Source: Clostridiaceae bacterium
GTDB taxonomy: Bacteria; Bacillota; Clostridia; Saccharofermentanales; UBA5734
NCBI GenBank assembly: GCA_012729935.1
Contig: JAAYBY010000211.1
Location: forward strand, 1-5,545
DNA: 5,545 nt
Direction of reading: 5' to 3'
Both the position numbers and the translations under genes were made by a program. Below the pieces are notes generated by a model. That model was given only the letters and a program-made list of their open reading frames with translations. It searched no databases and was not told the DNA's origin. Position 1 is the first letter of the stretch. The number at the start of each line of letters is the position of its first letter. Of this stretch, positions 1 through 5,545 are shown piece by piece.

Positions 1-1190
1 ATGTCCTCACCGAATATACGAACCTGGCTGGCACCGTCGACGATACGCCGGCCGAGTGTTCCCTGCGCCTGATAACCGACAAAGAGAATGGTGGATTCCC
101 GCCGCCAGAGATTATGTTTGAGGTGGTGCTTGATTCGGCCGGCATCACACATGCCGCTGGCTGAAATAATGATTTTGCTTGACTCATCTTCGTTCAGCCA
201 TTTGGAATCTTCAACGCTTTGCGTAAAATGCAGGTCTGAAAAATCAAGCGGATTCTTACCATCTGCAATATATGCTTTGGTTTCTTCGTCATAGCAGTCT
301 GTGTTTTTACGGAACACTTCGGTTGCCGAAGTTGCCAGCGGACTGTCAATATACACAGGCGTGCGCAGGAATTTTTCACGTCTGTCCCTGTACTTCTGCT
401 CCTCTTTAAAAAGCTGGTAGATAACCTCCTGTGTCCGTCCGACGGCAAAAGAGGGGATGATGACATTGCCGCCGCGATCGATCGTTTCCGTTATGGCAGT
501 GACAAAGCGCTCAACCTCATCTGACGCTTTGCGATGCAGACGATCGCCGTACGTCGATTCAATAACCAGATAATCCGCGCCGTCAATAATCGTCGGATCA
601 CGAAGGATCGGCATATCATTATTGCCCAGATCACCGGTGAAGACCAGTTTACTTGTCTGTCCGTCTTCACGGATCCAGATTTCTATGACAGCAGACCCTA
701 AGATGTGGCCGGCATCCCTGAATTTAACCCGCACATCCGGCACCGGATTGAAAGAAACATCGTACTTGTATGATTGAAACAGATTGCAGCTTTTAACCGC
801 GTCTTCCATGGTATAGAGCGGATCTTCCTGTGGCTTGCCGGCTCGCAGCGCTTTTCGGTTGCGCCACTCCTGTTCTTTTTCATGAATATGTCCGGAATCC
901 GGAAGCATAATCCGGCAAAGATCCGTTGTTGCCTGAGTGGCATAGACAGGCCCCCGATAGCCTGTTGCATATAATTTGGGAATTCGTCCGCTGTGATCGA
1001 TGTGCGCATGGGTCAGGAGGACAAAATCAATATCATCCGTATTGAAGGGAAACGGCAGCCGGTTGAGTTCCTCTTCCTGCGCTGATCCCTGATGGAGTCC
1101 GCAATCGACCAGAAATGAGACGGATTCTGTTTCAACTAAAAAACAGGAACCGGTAACTGTTTGAGCTGCGCCCAGAAATGTGATTTTCAC
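1..1190 (-). CDS. MBL-fold beta-CASP hydrolase, probable ribonuclease (3' end outside window)
   Basis: Metallo-beta-lactamase fold protein of the beta-CASP group (COG1236-like, related to CPSF73/TTHA0252), whose members are zinc-dependent nucleases acting on RNA. I translated it from a GTG at 1190; 396 residues are visible and the frame is open to the left edge. MBL motifs are complete: D29 (VDCG), H61-x-H63-x-D65-H66 (LTHAHIDHSG), H162 (AGHILGS) and D187 (TGDLG). The beta-CASP insert follows: motif A E211 (ESTYGD), PSFAVGRTQE at 246-255, IDSPLA at 281-286, and motif B around H355/H356 (SGMCDAGRIKHH), then GYQAQGTLGRR at 372-382. Motif C should lie beyond the edge. No signal peptide or membrane segment, so cytoplasmic. 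The start is set by a strong ribosome site at 1198-1206 and overlaps the upstream stop (GTGA), implying translational coupling. RNase activity is inferred from the family; substrate is unknown. Confidence 0.93.
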   Translation of the reverse strand, partial: MKITFLGAAQTVTGSCFLVETESVSFLVDCGLHQGSAQEEELNRLPFPFNTDDIDFVLLTHAHIDHSGRIPKLYATGYRGPVYATQATTDLCRIMLPDSGHIHEKEQEWRNRKALRAGKPQEDPLYTMEDAVKSCNLFQSYKYDVSFNPVPDVRVKFRDAGHILGSAVIEIWIREDGQTSKLVFTGDLGNNDMPILRDPTIIDGADYLVIESTYGDRLHRKASDEVERFVTAITETIDRGGNVIIPSFAVGRTQEVIYQLFKEEQKYRDRREKFLRTPVYIDSPLATSATEVFRKNTDCYDEETKAYIADGKNPLDFSDLHFTQSVEDSKWLNEDESSKIIISASGMCDAGRIKHHLKHNLWRRESTILFVGYQAQGTLGRRIVDGASQVRIFGED

Positions 1191-2005
1191 GAAGATGCCT
1201 CCCTCTGCGTTTGCTTTCTCAAAGCATGCTGTTCTCTGGCAATCAGGTGTTTGAGCCGAAAACGGTGCAAATTCTGAAAGCAGCGATGGATGTAAGGCTG
1301 CACCGTACGATCTGCCGGGTAGAACAGGCGATGATGCCTGGTGGCCAGCAGAATGACCCCCAATGTGCCGCCCACAAATTTGCCAAGAAAATTGACCACC
1401 CCTGCTCCGCAGGACGCGACTTCCTCGATTTCCTGCATTCTGGTGATGATGATCAGCAAATTTCGTTTTGATTGTCGTTCAATTTGATTTTTGATATAGC
1501 GAATGGAATCCTGAAGCAGCTGATCAATCATAAAGACATTCAACGGTTCATGCTGCAGCAGGATGACACGATCATATTTGATGCGAAGGATAGGTGCCAG
1601 AAATCGTCTTCGAACGTAAATCCGGCCAATCTGATGACTATCCGCTTCCAGCCGGTATCCTTTGTCGAGCAAAACAGCCTCGTATGCGACCAGAACGCTT
1701 TCTGTCGGAATTTCCATCCGTCTAAGACGATAGCGCTGCCGTTTCATCAAGCGTTTCAGGCTGTTCAGATTGCCCGGGTCGTAGCGTTCCAGATCATACG
1801 TAGACAAAACATGGCTCATTGTAATAACAAACAAGACTGCATAGAGAATCCAGATCGAGCGGACCAGCCAGAGCAGTACGGTTGATGTCAGAAAAATTGG
1901 CAAACCGATGATATAGCCATGCAGCACATAAAGCGCTGCACCAAATAATCCCAGATACACAATCGGCAGGATGACATCTCGGCGGAACCAGTGCCGATAG
2001 ATCAT
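1187..2005 (-). CDS. Membrane protein of unknown function, coupled to the beta-CASP gene
   Basis: I do not recognise this 272-residue protein. Its N-terminal third is hydrophobic: one membrane segment at about residues 11-32 and a second region at about 34-67 that may be one or two further segments, interrupted by R49. A strongly basic stretch (about 83-97, KRLMKRQRYRLRR) follows, so by the positive-inside rule the remaining ~190 residues are probably cytoplasmic. A later hydrophobic, glycine-rich segment (about 199-221) may be a buried strand/helix or a membrane-associated piece; the C-terminus is rich in His, Arg and Lys. I chose the ATG at 2005 because AAGGGGAGG ends six bases upstream. 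An in-frame TTG at 2026 would add seven residues and also has AAGGAG ten bases upstream, so it cannot be excluded. The stop overlaps the GTG of the next gene, suggesting the two proteins act together, perhaps with this one as a membrane partner (inference only). Confidence 0.85.
   Translation of the reverse strand: MIYRHWFRRDVILPIVYLGLFGAALYVLHGYIIGLPIFLTSTVLLWLVRSIWILYAVLFVITMSHVLSTYDLERYDPGNLNSLKRLMKRQRYRLRRMEIPTESVLVAYEAVLLDKGYRLEADSHQIGRIYVRRRFLAPILRIKYDRVILLQHEPLNVFMIDQLLQDSIRYIKNQIERQSKRNLLIIITRMQEIEEVASCGAGVVNFLGKFVGGTLGVILLATRHHRLFYPADRTVQPYIHRCFQNLHRFRLKHLIAREQHALRKQTQREASS
1198..1206 (-). promoter_or_regulatory. Ribosome binding site for the beta-CASP gene
   Basis: The minus strand reads AGAGGGAGG, seven bases before the GTG at 1190. 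It lies inside the end of the upstream coding region. It decides the choice of a GTG start and supports reinitiation or coupled translation across the 4-base overlap. Confidence 0.8.
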
Positions 2006-2011
2006 GAATGG

Positions 2012-2020
2012 CCTCCCCTT
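2012..2020 (-). promoter_or_regulatory. Ribosome binding site for the 272-residue membrane protein
   Basis: AAGGGGAGG on the minus strand, six bases before the ATG at 2005. Near-ideal strength and spacing favour this ATG over the TTG at 2026, whose own candidate site (AAGGAG, 2037-2042) is ten bases from it. Confidence 0.75.
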
Positions 2021-2023
2021 CGA

Positions 2024-2070
2024 CAAAAAGCCGGATCTCCTTATCCAAGTAAGAAAACCCCGACTTTTTG
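2024..2070 (-). promoter_or_regulatory. Long hairpin in the leader of the membrane protein/beta-CASP pair
   Basis: Read on the minus strand, CAAAAAGTCGG (2070-2060) can pair with CCGGCTTTTTG (2034-2024): eleven base pairs, one of them a G-U wobble. The 25-base loop holds a smaller imperfect pairing (TTCTTA with TAAGGA) and an AAGGAG Shine-Dalgarno-like sequence at 2037-2042. The 3' arm ends in five T residues, so the element could also work as a weak intrinsic terminator with an oversized loop. It lies between the predicted promoter and the start codon. The pairing is seen directly; any regulatory role is inference. Confidence 0.5.
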
Positions 2071-2084
2071 CAAAATCTCAACTT

Positions 2085-2114
2085 ATTCTACCATGAACAC
2101 TTGAAAATGAACAA
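2085..2114 (-). promoter_or_regulatory. Extended -10 promoter for the membrane protein/beta-CASP operon
   Basis: On the minus strand, TTGTTC (2114-2109) is followed after 18 bases by TAGAAT (2090-2085), with TG at 2093-2092 giving an extended -10 (TGGTAGAAT). Transcription would start near 2078, leaving a leader of roughly 75 bases that contains the hairpin at 2024-2070. The -10 matches five of six consensus bases; the -35 is weak. Confidence 0.55.
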
Positions 2115-2124
2115 GAATACCAAC

Positions 2125-2140
2125 CTGATTCACTGATTCC
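2125..2140. repeat. Short tandem repeat CTGATTC in the spacer after htrA
   Basis: The plus strand holds CTGATTCA followed directly by CTGATTCC. It sits just upstream of the predicted -35 of the operon transcribed away from it, so it could be an operator, but two copies of seven bases may be chance. Confidence 0.3.
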
Positions 2141-2170
2141 CTTGTCAACTGGATCCGATCCGCTTGTTTA

Positions 2171-3547
2171 TCAGAGTTCCACCTGTTGATCTGCCTGCCG
2201 GTTATAATTCGCAGGTTTGTATGAATCAGGCAGTTCTTCCTGCAGGACGAGATCTATTTTTTGTTCACGGTTTTCACGTATGATGGTCAGCGTTAACTGA
2301 TCACCCGGTTTTAATGTATTCTTGATGGTGTTCAGCGCATCAATGGTTTTCGCCTCCTGGCCATTCGCTGCGATAATGATGTCTTCTTTTTGCAGGCCTG
2401 CCTTTTCTGCCGCACTACCGGGACTAACCTCGATGACCAGAATGCCTTCGCTTATCTTATAGTATTCTGCCATTTGAGTGTTGATATCCTGGCCCCTGAT
2501 ACCGATCTGCGTGCGGCCGCGTACGTAGCCATATTGAATCAGGCTTTCAATAATCGGTTTCGCGTGATTGATGGGGATCGCAAAACCCAGTCCTTCAACA
2601 CCTGTTCCAGCATTCTTGGCAGTATTGATACCGATCACCTCACCGAATGAATTGAATAGCGCACCACCCGAATTGCCTGAATTGATCGCCGCATCTGTTT
2701 GCAGCAGTTTCATTCTCTGTGGTCCTCGATTGGAATTGAGTGTAATTTCCCTGTCAAGCGCGCTGATGATTCCGGCAGTGACGGTTCCGCTCAATTCTCC
2801 CAGCGGATTACCGATGGCAATAGCAAGCTCTCCTACCTGCAGAAGCGATGAATCACCCAGTATAACGGTCGGGAGGTCATCTGAATCAATCTTGATCACC
2901 GCAATATCATTGGTTGGATCCGTACCAACCAGTTCCGCTTCATAGATTTCATCATTATCCAGAACAACGGATATGGTGTCCGCTCCTTCAATAACATGAT
3001 TGTTTGTCACGATATAGCCGTCCGCACTGATGATAAAGCCGGATCCGGCCGCCGTCGGACGGTATACCTGTCCAAAAAGGTCGGTCACGGTCATTTCCGT
3101 CGTGATCGCCACAACTGCCGGTTTTCCATTTTTTGCAATATCCATCACGGTTAGCGTTTCTTTACCGTCTTCATGCAGGCTGGCTGCTTCATATAAACTG
3201 AAATGCGGATTCAGTAAATCATTATCTGGTGGTGTCTGAACCGTTCCCGTTGTTTCTGTCGGTGCCGTTGTCCCGGATGATTCCTGCGTAGGCTCAGTCT
3301 GTTGTTTCATATATTGATATACAAGTGTCCCGGTTACTGCAGAAAAGACAACTGAGAAAGCAAGTATAAGCGCGATGATACCGATCACACGCGTCGTTCG
3401 GCTGGATCTATCCGGTGGCCGCTGATGAGAAGGCGGCAGCCCGCCTGCGGATTGATCCGGGTAGACATATGCCGATTCAGGAGCCGTCCAGCCAGATGTC
3501 TGATTATTCTGTTGATTATTATATTTTTGATCATAATCATTGTTCAT
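2171..3547 (-). CDS. htrA: HtrA/DegP-like membrane-anchored serine protease with PDZ domain
   Basis: Complete 458-residue member of the S1C (HtrA/DegP) family, which degrades or refolds misfolded proteins outside the membrane. Domains in order: a Gln/Asn/Pro-rich cytoplasmic tail (1-50), a single membrane anchor (about 54-77), a Thr/Pro/Glu-rich linker (about 83-108), the trypsin-like domain (about 130-335) and one PDZ domain (about 345-436). The catalytic triad is intact: H184 (TNNHVIEGAD), D214 (DPTNDIAVIKI) and S293 (GNSGGAL). PDZ features include GILVIEVSPGSAAEKAGLQKEDII at residues 368-391. Length and layout match Gram-positive HtrA proteins (one anchor, one PDZ, no cleaved signal peptide). 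The ATG at 3547 has GAGGG six bases upstream. It has its own promoter and repeated TGTGAA elements upstream, so stress-regulated expression is likely. No intrinsic terminator follows. Which htrA paralogue this is cannot be told. Confidence 0.96.
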   Translation of the reverse strand: MNNDYDQKYNNQQNNQTSGWTAPESAYVYPDQSAGGLPPSHQRPPDRSSRTTRVIGIIALILAFSVVFSAVTGTLVYQYMKQQTEPTQESSGTTAPTETTGTVQTPPDNDLLNPHFSLYEAASLHEDGKETLTVMDIAKNGKPAVVAITTEMTVTDLFGQVYRPTAAGSGFIISADGYIVTNNHVIEGADTISVVLDNDEIYEAELVGTDPTNDIAVIKIDSDDLPTVILGDSSLLQVGELAIAIGNPLGELSGTVTAGIISALDREITLNSNRGPQRMKLLQTDAAINSGNSGGALFNSFGEVIGINTAKNAGTGVEGLGFAIPINHAKPIIESLIQYGYVRGRTQIGIRGQDINTQMAEYYKISEGILVIEVSPGSAAEKAGLQKEDIIIAANGQEAKTIDALNTIKNTLKPGDQLTLTIIRENREQKIDLVLQEELPDSYKPANYNRQADQQVEL

Positions 3548-3575
3548 AATGATCCCTCACTTTATCGCTGGCGTG

Positions 3576-3592
3576 TCACTGATCTGTGAAAA
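3576..3592. promoter_or_regulatory. Imperfect palindrome with a TTTTCACA box in the htrA leader
   Basis: Plus-strand 3576-3589 is a 14-base inverted repeat, TCACTGATCTGTGA, with 12 of 14 positions symmetric. Read toward htrA, its flank gives TTTTCACA (3592-3585). As I recall it, this resembles the octamers reported in CssR-controlled Bacillus subtilis htrA promoters. It falls inside the predicted leader, about 45 bases after the predicted transcript start. The 10-mer ATCTGTGAAA here (3582-3591) recurs exactly at 3707-3716. Regulator identity is inference. Confidence 0.4.
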
Positions 3593-3639
3593 GCACCCGC
3601 GCACGACAGCGTTTTCTTTGATCGTCAACGCCTGATTTT

Positions 3640-3668
3640 ATTCTAACCCCTTTTTTTTGTTTGTTCAA
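3640..3668 (-). promoter_or_regulatory. Promoter of htrA
   Basis: On the minus strand TTGAAC (3668-3663) and TAGAAT (3645-3640) are separated by exactly 17 bases. The spacer contains an A8 run followed by GGGG. Transcription would begin near 3633, giving a leader of about 85 bases. Overlapping alternatives further upstream (for example TTCACA at 3715-3710 with CATAAT at 3691-3686) are weaker. Confidence 0.6.
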
Positions 3669-3698
3669 AGGACTAAATGAAAATAATTATGATACGGA

Positions 3699-3715
3699 TG
3701 TGAAGAATCTGTGAA
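3699..3715. promoter_or_regulatory. Direct-repeat operator TGTGAA-N5-TGTGAA upstream of htrA
   Basis: The plus strand shows TGTGAA (3699-3704) and TGTGAA (3710-3715) with a five-base gap, an 11-base period that places both on the same DNA face. Read on the other strand it is TTCACA-N5-TTCACA. This geometry is typical of OmpR-family response regulators such as PhoP or WalR. It lies about 65-80 bases upstream of the predicted htrA transcript start. Confidence 0.5.
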
Positions 3716-3735
3716 AGACGTAGAGTCAAAATGTA

Positions 3736-4338
3736 TTATAGATCAACGTTATGCAGAACAGTTCGGTGGACAATCAGGTCAATGCCCCGCTGCAATAGTT
3801 GTATCAGGAACAGGAACAAGGCTGGTGCCAGCGTTGCCGCAATCAAAACACCGGCAAAGGTCAGAACCACCTGCAAGCCGCCCGCCAGTATCCCGACCAT
3901 CATACCGACCGCCTGACCCATCGCGGTAAAGGTCTCAGTTGCCTGCGTCACAGTCTGGTTCACATAATCAAGCAGCTGCTGCGGCAGCGTATCAAGATTA
4001 AGCTTATACAAGGGTAATACTCTCTGATAGAACGCTAAGAAGGCCATCAGCAGTTTAAAGAGCTGGACAGCCAGAATAATCACCTTTATTACAATATTCA
4101 GACGATAATAATACCGGCAGGCGAACGGGGAAATCAGCATAAGAACCAGCACAATCAGCACCGGAGCCCATAAAGGCAATGTCAGCCAGGAGAGGAGAAA
4201 TGTTGGGTTAAGCTGCAGATAAATATAGACAGCCAACGCTACCCAACCGATCAGCCAGTAAAAGCCAGTATGTCGACGGGTTTCATACTCAGTGTCACTC
4301 CATATGGGGCCTAATAAAAATCCCTCCAGGAAATCCAT
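3736..4338 (-). CDS. Multi-pass membrane protein of unknown function
   Basis: I do not recognise this 200-residue protein. It is very hydrophobic, with likely membrane segments at about 25-43, 47-70, 81-104, 141-163 and 165-183. Between the third and fourth is a polar loop (about 108-138, with LDTLPQQLLDYVNQTVTQATETF) that could face outside. A short N-terminal stretch (1-24) is acidic/polar and carries R21, R22. No enzyme motif, transporter signature or lipobox is visible. The ATG at 4338 is preceded at five bases by GGGGTG, a moderate ribosome site, and the gene has its own promoter at 4369-4397. The stop lies 188 bases before htrA on the same strand with no obvious terminator, so the two could be partly co-transcribed. 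The coding call is secure from the long membrane-protein pattern, promoter and ribosome site; the function is not. Confidence 0.85.
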   Translation of the reverse strand: MDFLEGFLLGPIWSDTEYETRRHTGFYWLIGWVALAVYIYLQLNPTFLLSWLTLPLWAPVLIVLVLMLISPFACRYYYRLNIVIKVIILAVQLFKLLMAFLAFYQRVLPLYKLNLDTLPQQLLDYVNQTVTQATETFTAMGQAVGMMVGILAGGLQVVLTFAGVLIAATLAPALFLFLIQLLQRGIDLIVHRTVLHNVDL

Positions 4339-4368
4339 GCCTGCACCCCGAATCTGGTTTCTTATGCT

Positions 4369-4397
4369 ATTCTACCAAAACTTCAAACAGCGGTAAA
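4369..4397 (-). promoter_or_regulatory. Promoter of the 200-residue membrane protein gene
   Basis: On the minus strand TTTACC (4397-4392), 17 bases, then TAGAAT (4374-4369), with TGG directly before it giving an extended -10. It sits in the 73-base gap after the preceding gene and would give a leader of roughly 25 bases. Confidence 0.6.
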
Positions 4398-4411
4398 CTC
4401 TATTCAATCGT

Positions 4412-4807
4412 TTATAGAATCAGACAGGTATGGCCGATTCGCTCAATCTGTTCCTTGAGCGGCAGGAGTTGTTCCGGGATCGCCCCGAAACCCTGCGTCT
4501 GAAAAACGGTCTCATCTACCTGAATTTTGACCTGCCAGCTGACCGGCCGTGTTTTTGATGCCTCATCAATTGTTGTTTTTTCTTCCACTTTGTCTGGCTG
4601 CATCTCGATCAATCCGCTTGTCAGGATAAGCTTCTGAATCAAGTCCGCCTGCTCATCTGACAGTGTTCGCGTGAAATTGTTGCACCACTGCGCACTGTCA
4701 CGCCAGGTCATGTATCTTTTTCCCAGATGCAAATACGCGTGGAGACTCCCTTTCCGGTACACATTCCACTCGAAATCTAGACTCTTAATGTCAGATTGGT
4801 CATGCAT
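4412..4807 (-). CDS. Small soluble protein of unknown function
   Basis: A 131-residue protein I cannot assign. It has no signal peptide or membrane segment and is probably cytoplasmic. The first part (about 12-66) alternates aromatic and polar residues (FEWNVYRKG, RYMTWRD) and then has a helix-like stretch (LSDEQADLIQKLI, 49-61). A charged linker (about 70-88) leads to a second part (SWQVKIQVDETVF, 90-102, then GAIPEQLLPLKEQIERI) that reads as two beta strands followed by a helix. Cysteines are at 42 and 128. The ATG at 4807 has AGGTGA seven bases upstream; a stop codon two codons upstream in the same frame rules out a longer form. It shares one base with the stop of the doubtful small ORF before it (TGATG). 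A good promoter at 4863-4890 supports independent expression. Confidence 0.75.
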   Translation of the reverse strand: MHDQSDIKSLDFEWNVYRKGSLHAYLHLGKRYMTWRDSAQWCNNFTRTLSDEQADLIQKLILTSGLIEMQPDKVEEKTTIDEASKTRPVSWQVKIQVDETVFQTQGFGAIPEQLLPLKEQIERIGHTCLIL

Positions 4808-4992
4808 CAGTCATTCACCTGTCTGCCAGTATCCTTGTAAAGAAGCAAATTCCCTTCCATTAAGTATATCGATCCTTCTCCTGCTGTCAAAGAACTTTCG
4901 TCTCTAACTGCCGTTTTCCCCCGGATATCGCCAATTAAGTCGCGGTCGTTTTTTTGAACCGGTCTGTCAGGAGACTTATTTGCATGTTTCAT
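4807..4992 (-). CDS. Doubtful 61-residue ORF between the PQQ-repeat gene and the 131-residue gene
   Basis: An open frame of 61 codons starts at an ATG overlapping the stop of the PQQ-repeat gene (TAATG) and ends overlapping the next start (TGATG). That tight packing argues for a real gene. Against it, no convincing ribosome site precedes 4992, the first 35 residues are hydrophilic and highly charged without a recognisable motif, codon choice is mixed, and a strong promoter lies inside the frame. The last part (SIYLMEGNLLLYKDTGRQ, 41-58) vaguely resembles a PQQ-repeat strand, so it could be a decayed repeat from the upstream gene. I regard it as more likely an intergenic promoter region than a gene. 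Confidence 0.3.
   Translation of the reverse strand: MKHANKSPDRPVQKNDRDLIGDIRGKTAVRDESSLTAGEGSIYLMEGNLLLYKDTGRQVND
4863..4890 (-). promoter_or_regulatory. Sigma-A-type promoter for the 131-residue gene
   Basis: Minus strand: a perfect TTGACA (4890-4885), 16 bases, then TATACT (4868-4863, five of six consensus). The transcript would start near 4856, about 50 bases before the ATG at 4807. This is the best consensus match in the window. Confidence 0.65.
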
Positions 4993-5545
4993 TAATGCAG
5001 TGTCACGCCGGTTATGATATTGCCGCGGGTTCCGATCACGAGTTTGTTTCCGAAAACGGCGCACGATGATTCGATATTGCCAGCGTTCAATTGTTCCTCT
5101 CCGCGAACCAGCTCGAGAATATCCAGCAGTTCTCCGGTCTGTCCATCGATCAGATGCAGCTGGCTCTGACTGTCCGGAATGATGATATAGCCATTACCAT
5201 CGGCATCATAAATATCAACCGGTGAACTCCAGGAATACTGCGTCATCTTGTATTCCCAAAGAATACTTCCATCCATCTGATCGAACGCTACGATGCTATT
5301 GCCGCTGTATACACCATTGGTCATGCAGAAGCTGAAGATGACACGGTCGTCCAGATTCTGCTTGCCGATGACGGGAGACCCCATCACACCACCGTTGATA
5401 TCGTCCCCCTGGTCAGCGGCATTTTTCGTATAACAGGGAACAGAAGATTCCCAGATAATCTCACCGGTCATCGCGTCAAGCTTATACACAAAAGCGTTCC
5501 CCTGGTAGACACCAACAAAGTCCTGCTGCCAGTCAACTTCAGTTC
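4992..5545 (-). CDS. PQQ-repeat beta-propeller protein, C-terminal part (5' end outside window)
   Basis: The frame is open to the right edge; 183 residues are visible before the stop. Repeats of the PQQ-like beta-propeller type are clear: YKLDAMTGEIIW at visible residues 20-31, VAFDQMDGSILW at 85-96 and LHLIDGQTGELLD at 129-141. Strand starts of the kind MGSPVIG (about 54-60) and WSSPVDIYD also fit. DADGNG at 113-118 resembles a calcium-binding loop found in extracellular repeat proteins. The final blade, NIESSCAVFGNKLVIGTRG, looks like a normal family end, so the C-terminus seems complete. Such proteins bind ligands or partners, and most are exported, but neither signal peptide nor substrate can be seen here. 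It need not bind the PQQ cofactor. No clear terminator follows the stop. Confidence 0.88.
   Translation of the reverse strand, partial: TEVDWQQDFVGVYQGNAFVYKLDAMTGEIIWESSVPCYTKNAADQGDDINGGVMGSPVIGKQNLDDRVIFSFCMTNGVYSGNSIVAFDQMDGSILWEYKMTQYSWSSPVDIYDADGNGYIIIPDSQSQLHLIDGQTGELLDILELVRGEEQLNAGNIESSCAVFGNKLVIGTRGNIITGVTLH

Noticed and set aside
194..1009. Minus-strand frames at 194-466 and 698-1009
   Set aside because: They are out-of-frame shadows inside the beta-CASP gene, whose own frame carries all the catalytic motifs.
1472..1885. Plus-strand open frame of 137 codons
   Set aside because: It lies wholly antisense to the 272-residue membrane protein gene, has no recognisable motif and no convincing ribosome site.
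1794..2081. Minus-strand 95-codon frame starting upstream of the membrane protein
   Set aside because: It overlaps the better frame, its start lies about at the predicted transcript start and it has no family features.
2120..2148. Perfect TTGACA on the minus strand at 2148-2143 as a promoter -35
   Set aside because: No acceptable -10 lies at 15-19 bases; the expected position reads GGTTGG.
2568..2945. Plus-strand open frame of 125 codons
   Set aside because: It is antisense to the catalytic domain of htrA, and its Ser/Pro-rich composition is what the reverse complement of that gene would give.
3609..3658. Possible plus-strand intrinsic terminator (GCGTT/AACGC hairpin with T8 run)
   Set aside because: The stem is only five pairs, the T run is about 20 bases away, and no plus-strand gene precedes it. 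The run is better explained as the A8 spacer of the htrA promoter.
4993..5064. Upstream extension of the small ORF to an ATG at 5064
   Set aside because: The extra 24 residues are an Arg-rich shadow of the PQQ-repeat coding region.

Overview
All recognisable genes in this window lie on the minus strand, so transcription runs from high to low coordinates. The likely source is a mid-GC member of the Bacillota, probably clostridial. This rests on strong AGGAGG-type ribosome binding sites, sigma-A-like promoters, a HtrA-type protease with a cytoplasmic tail and a signal-anchor rather than a cleaved signal peptide, and a beta-CASP RNase-like protein and PQQ-repeat protein of kinds common in Clostridia. 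The species cannot be named from the sequence alone.

Layout in transcription order: (1) 5545-4992, the C-terminal 183 residues of a PQQ/beta-propeller repeat protein whose N-terminus is outside the window. (2) 4991-4808, a short gap with a good promoter (TTGACA, 16 bp, TATACT) and a doubtful 61-codon ORF. (3) 4807-4412, a small soluble protein of unknown function. (4) 4338-3736, a multi-pass membrane protein of unknown function with its own promoter. (5) 3735-3548, a regulatory region with a promoter and repeated TGTGAA elements. (6) 3547-2171, a complete HtrA/DegP-like membrane-anchored serine protease with one PDZ domain. (7) 2170-2006, a spacer with an extended -10 promoter and a leader able to form a long hairpin. 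(8) 2005-1187, an unrecognised membrane protein. (9) 1190-1, a metallo-beta-lactamase/beta-CASP hydrolase (probable ribonuclease) that overlaps gene 8 by 4 bases and runs off the left edge.

The strongest functional links are the translationally coupled pair (membrane protein plus beta-CASP enzyme) and the independently promoted htrA, whose upstream repeats suggest control by a two-component or stress regulator. The other genes each seem to have their own promoter, and I see no convincing intrinsic terminator between any of them, so read-through is possible. No tRNA, rRNA, CRISPR array, insertion sequence or attachment site was seen, and no gene-free stretch exceeds 300 bases. Overall this looks like an ordinary chromosomal housekeeping/envelope-stress region with a few uncharacterised small or membrane genes, not an obvious new system.
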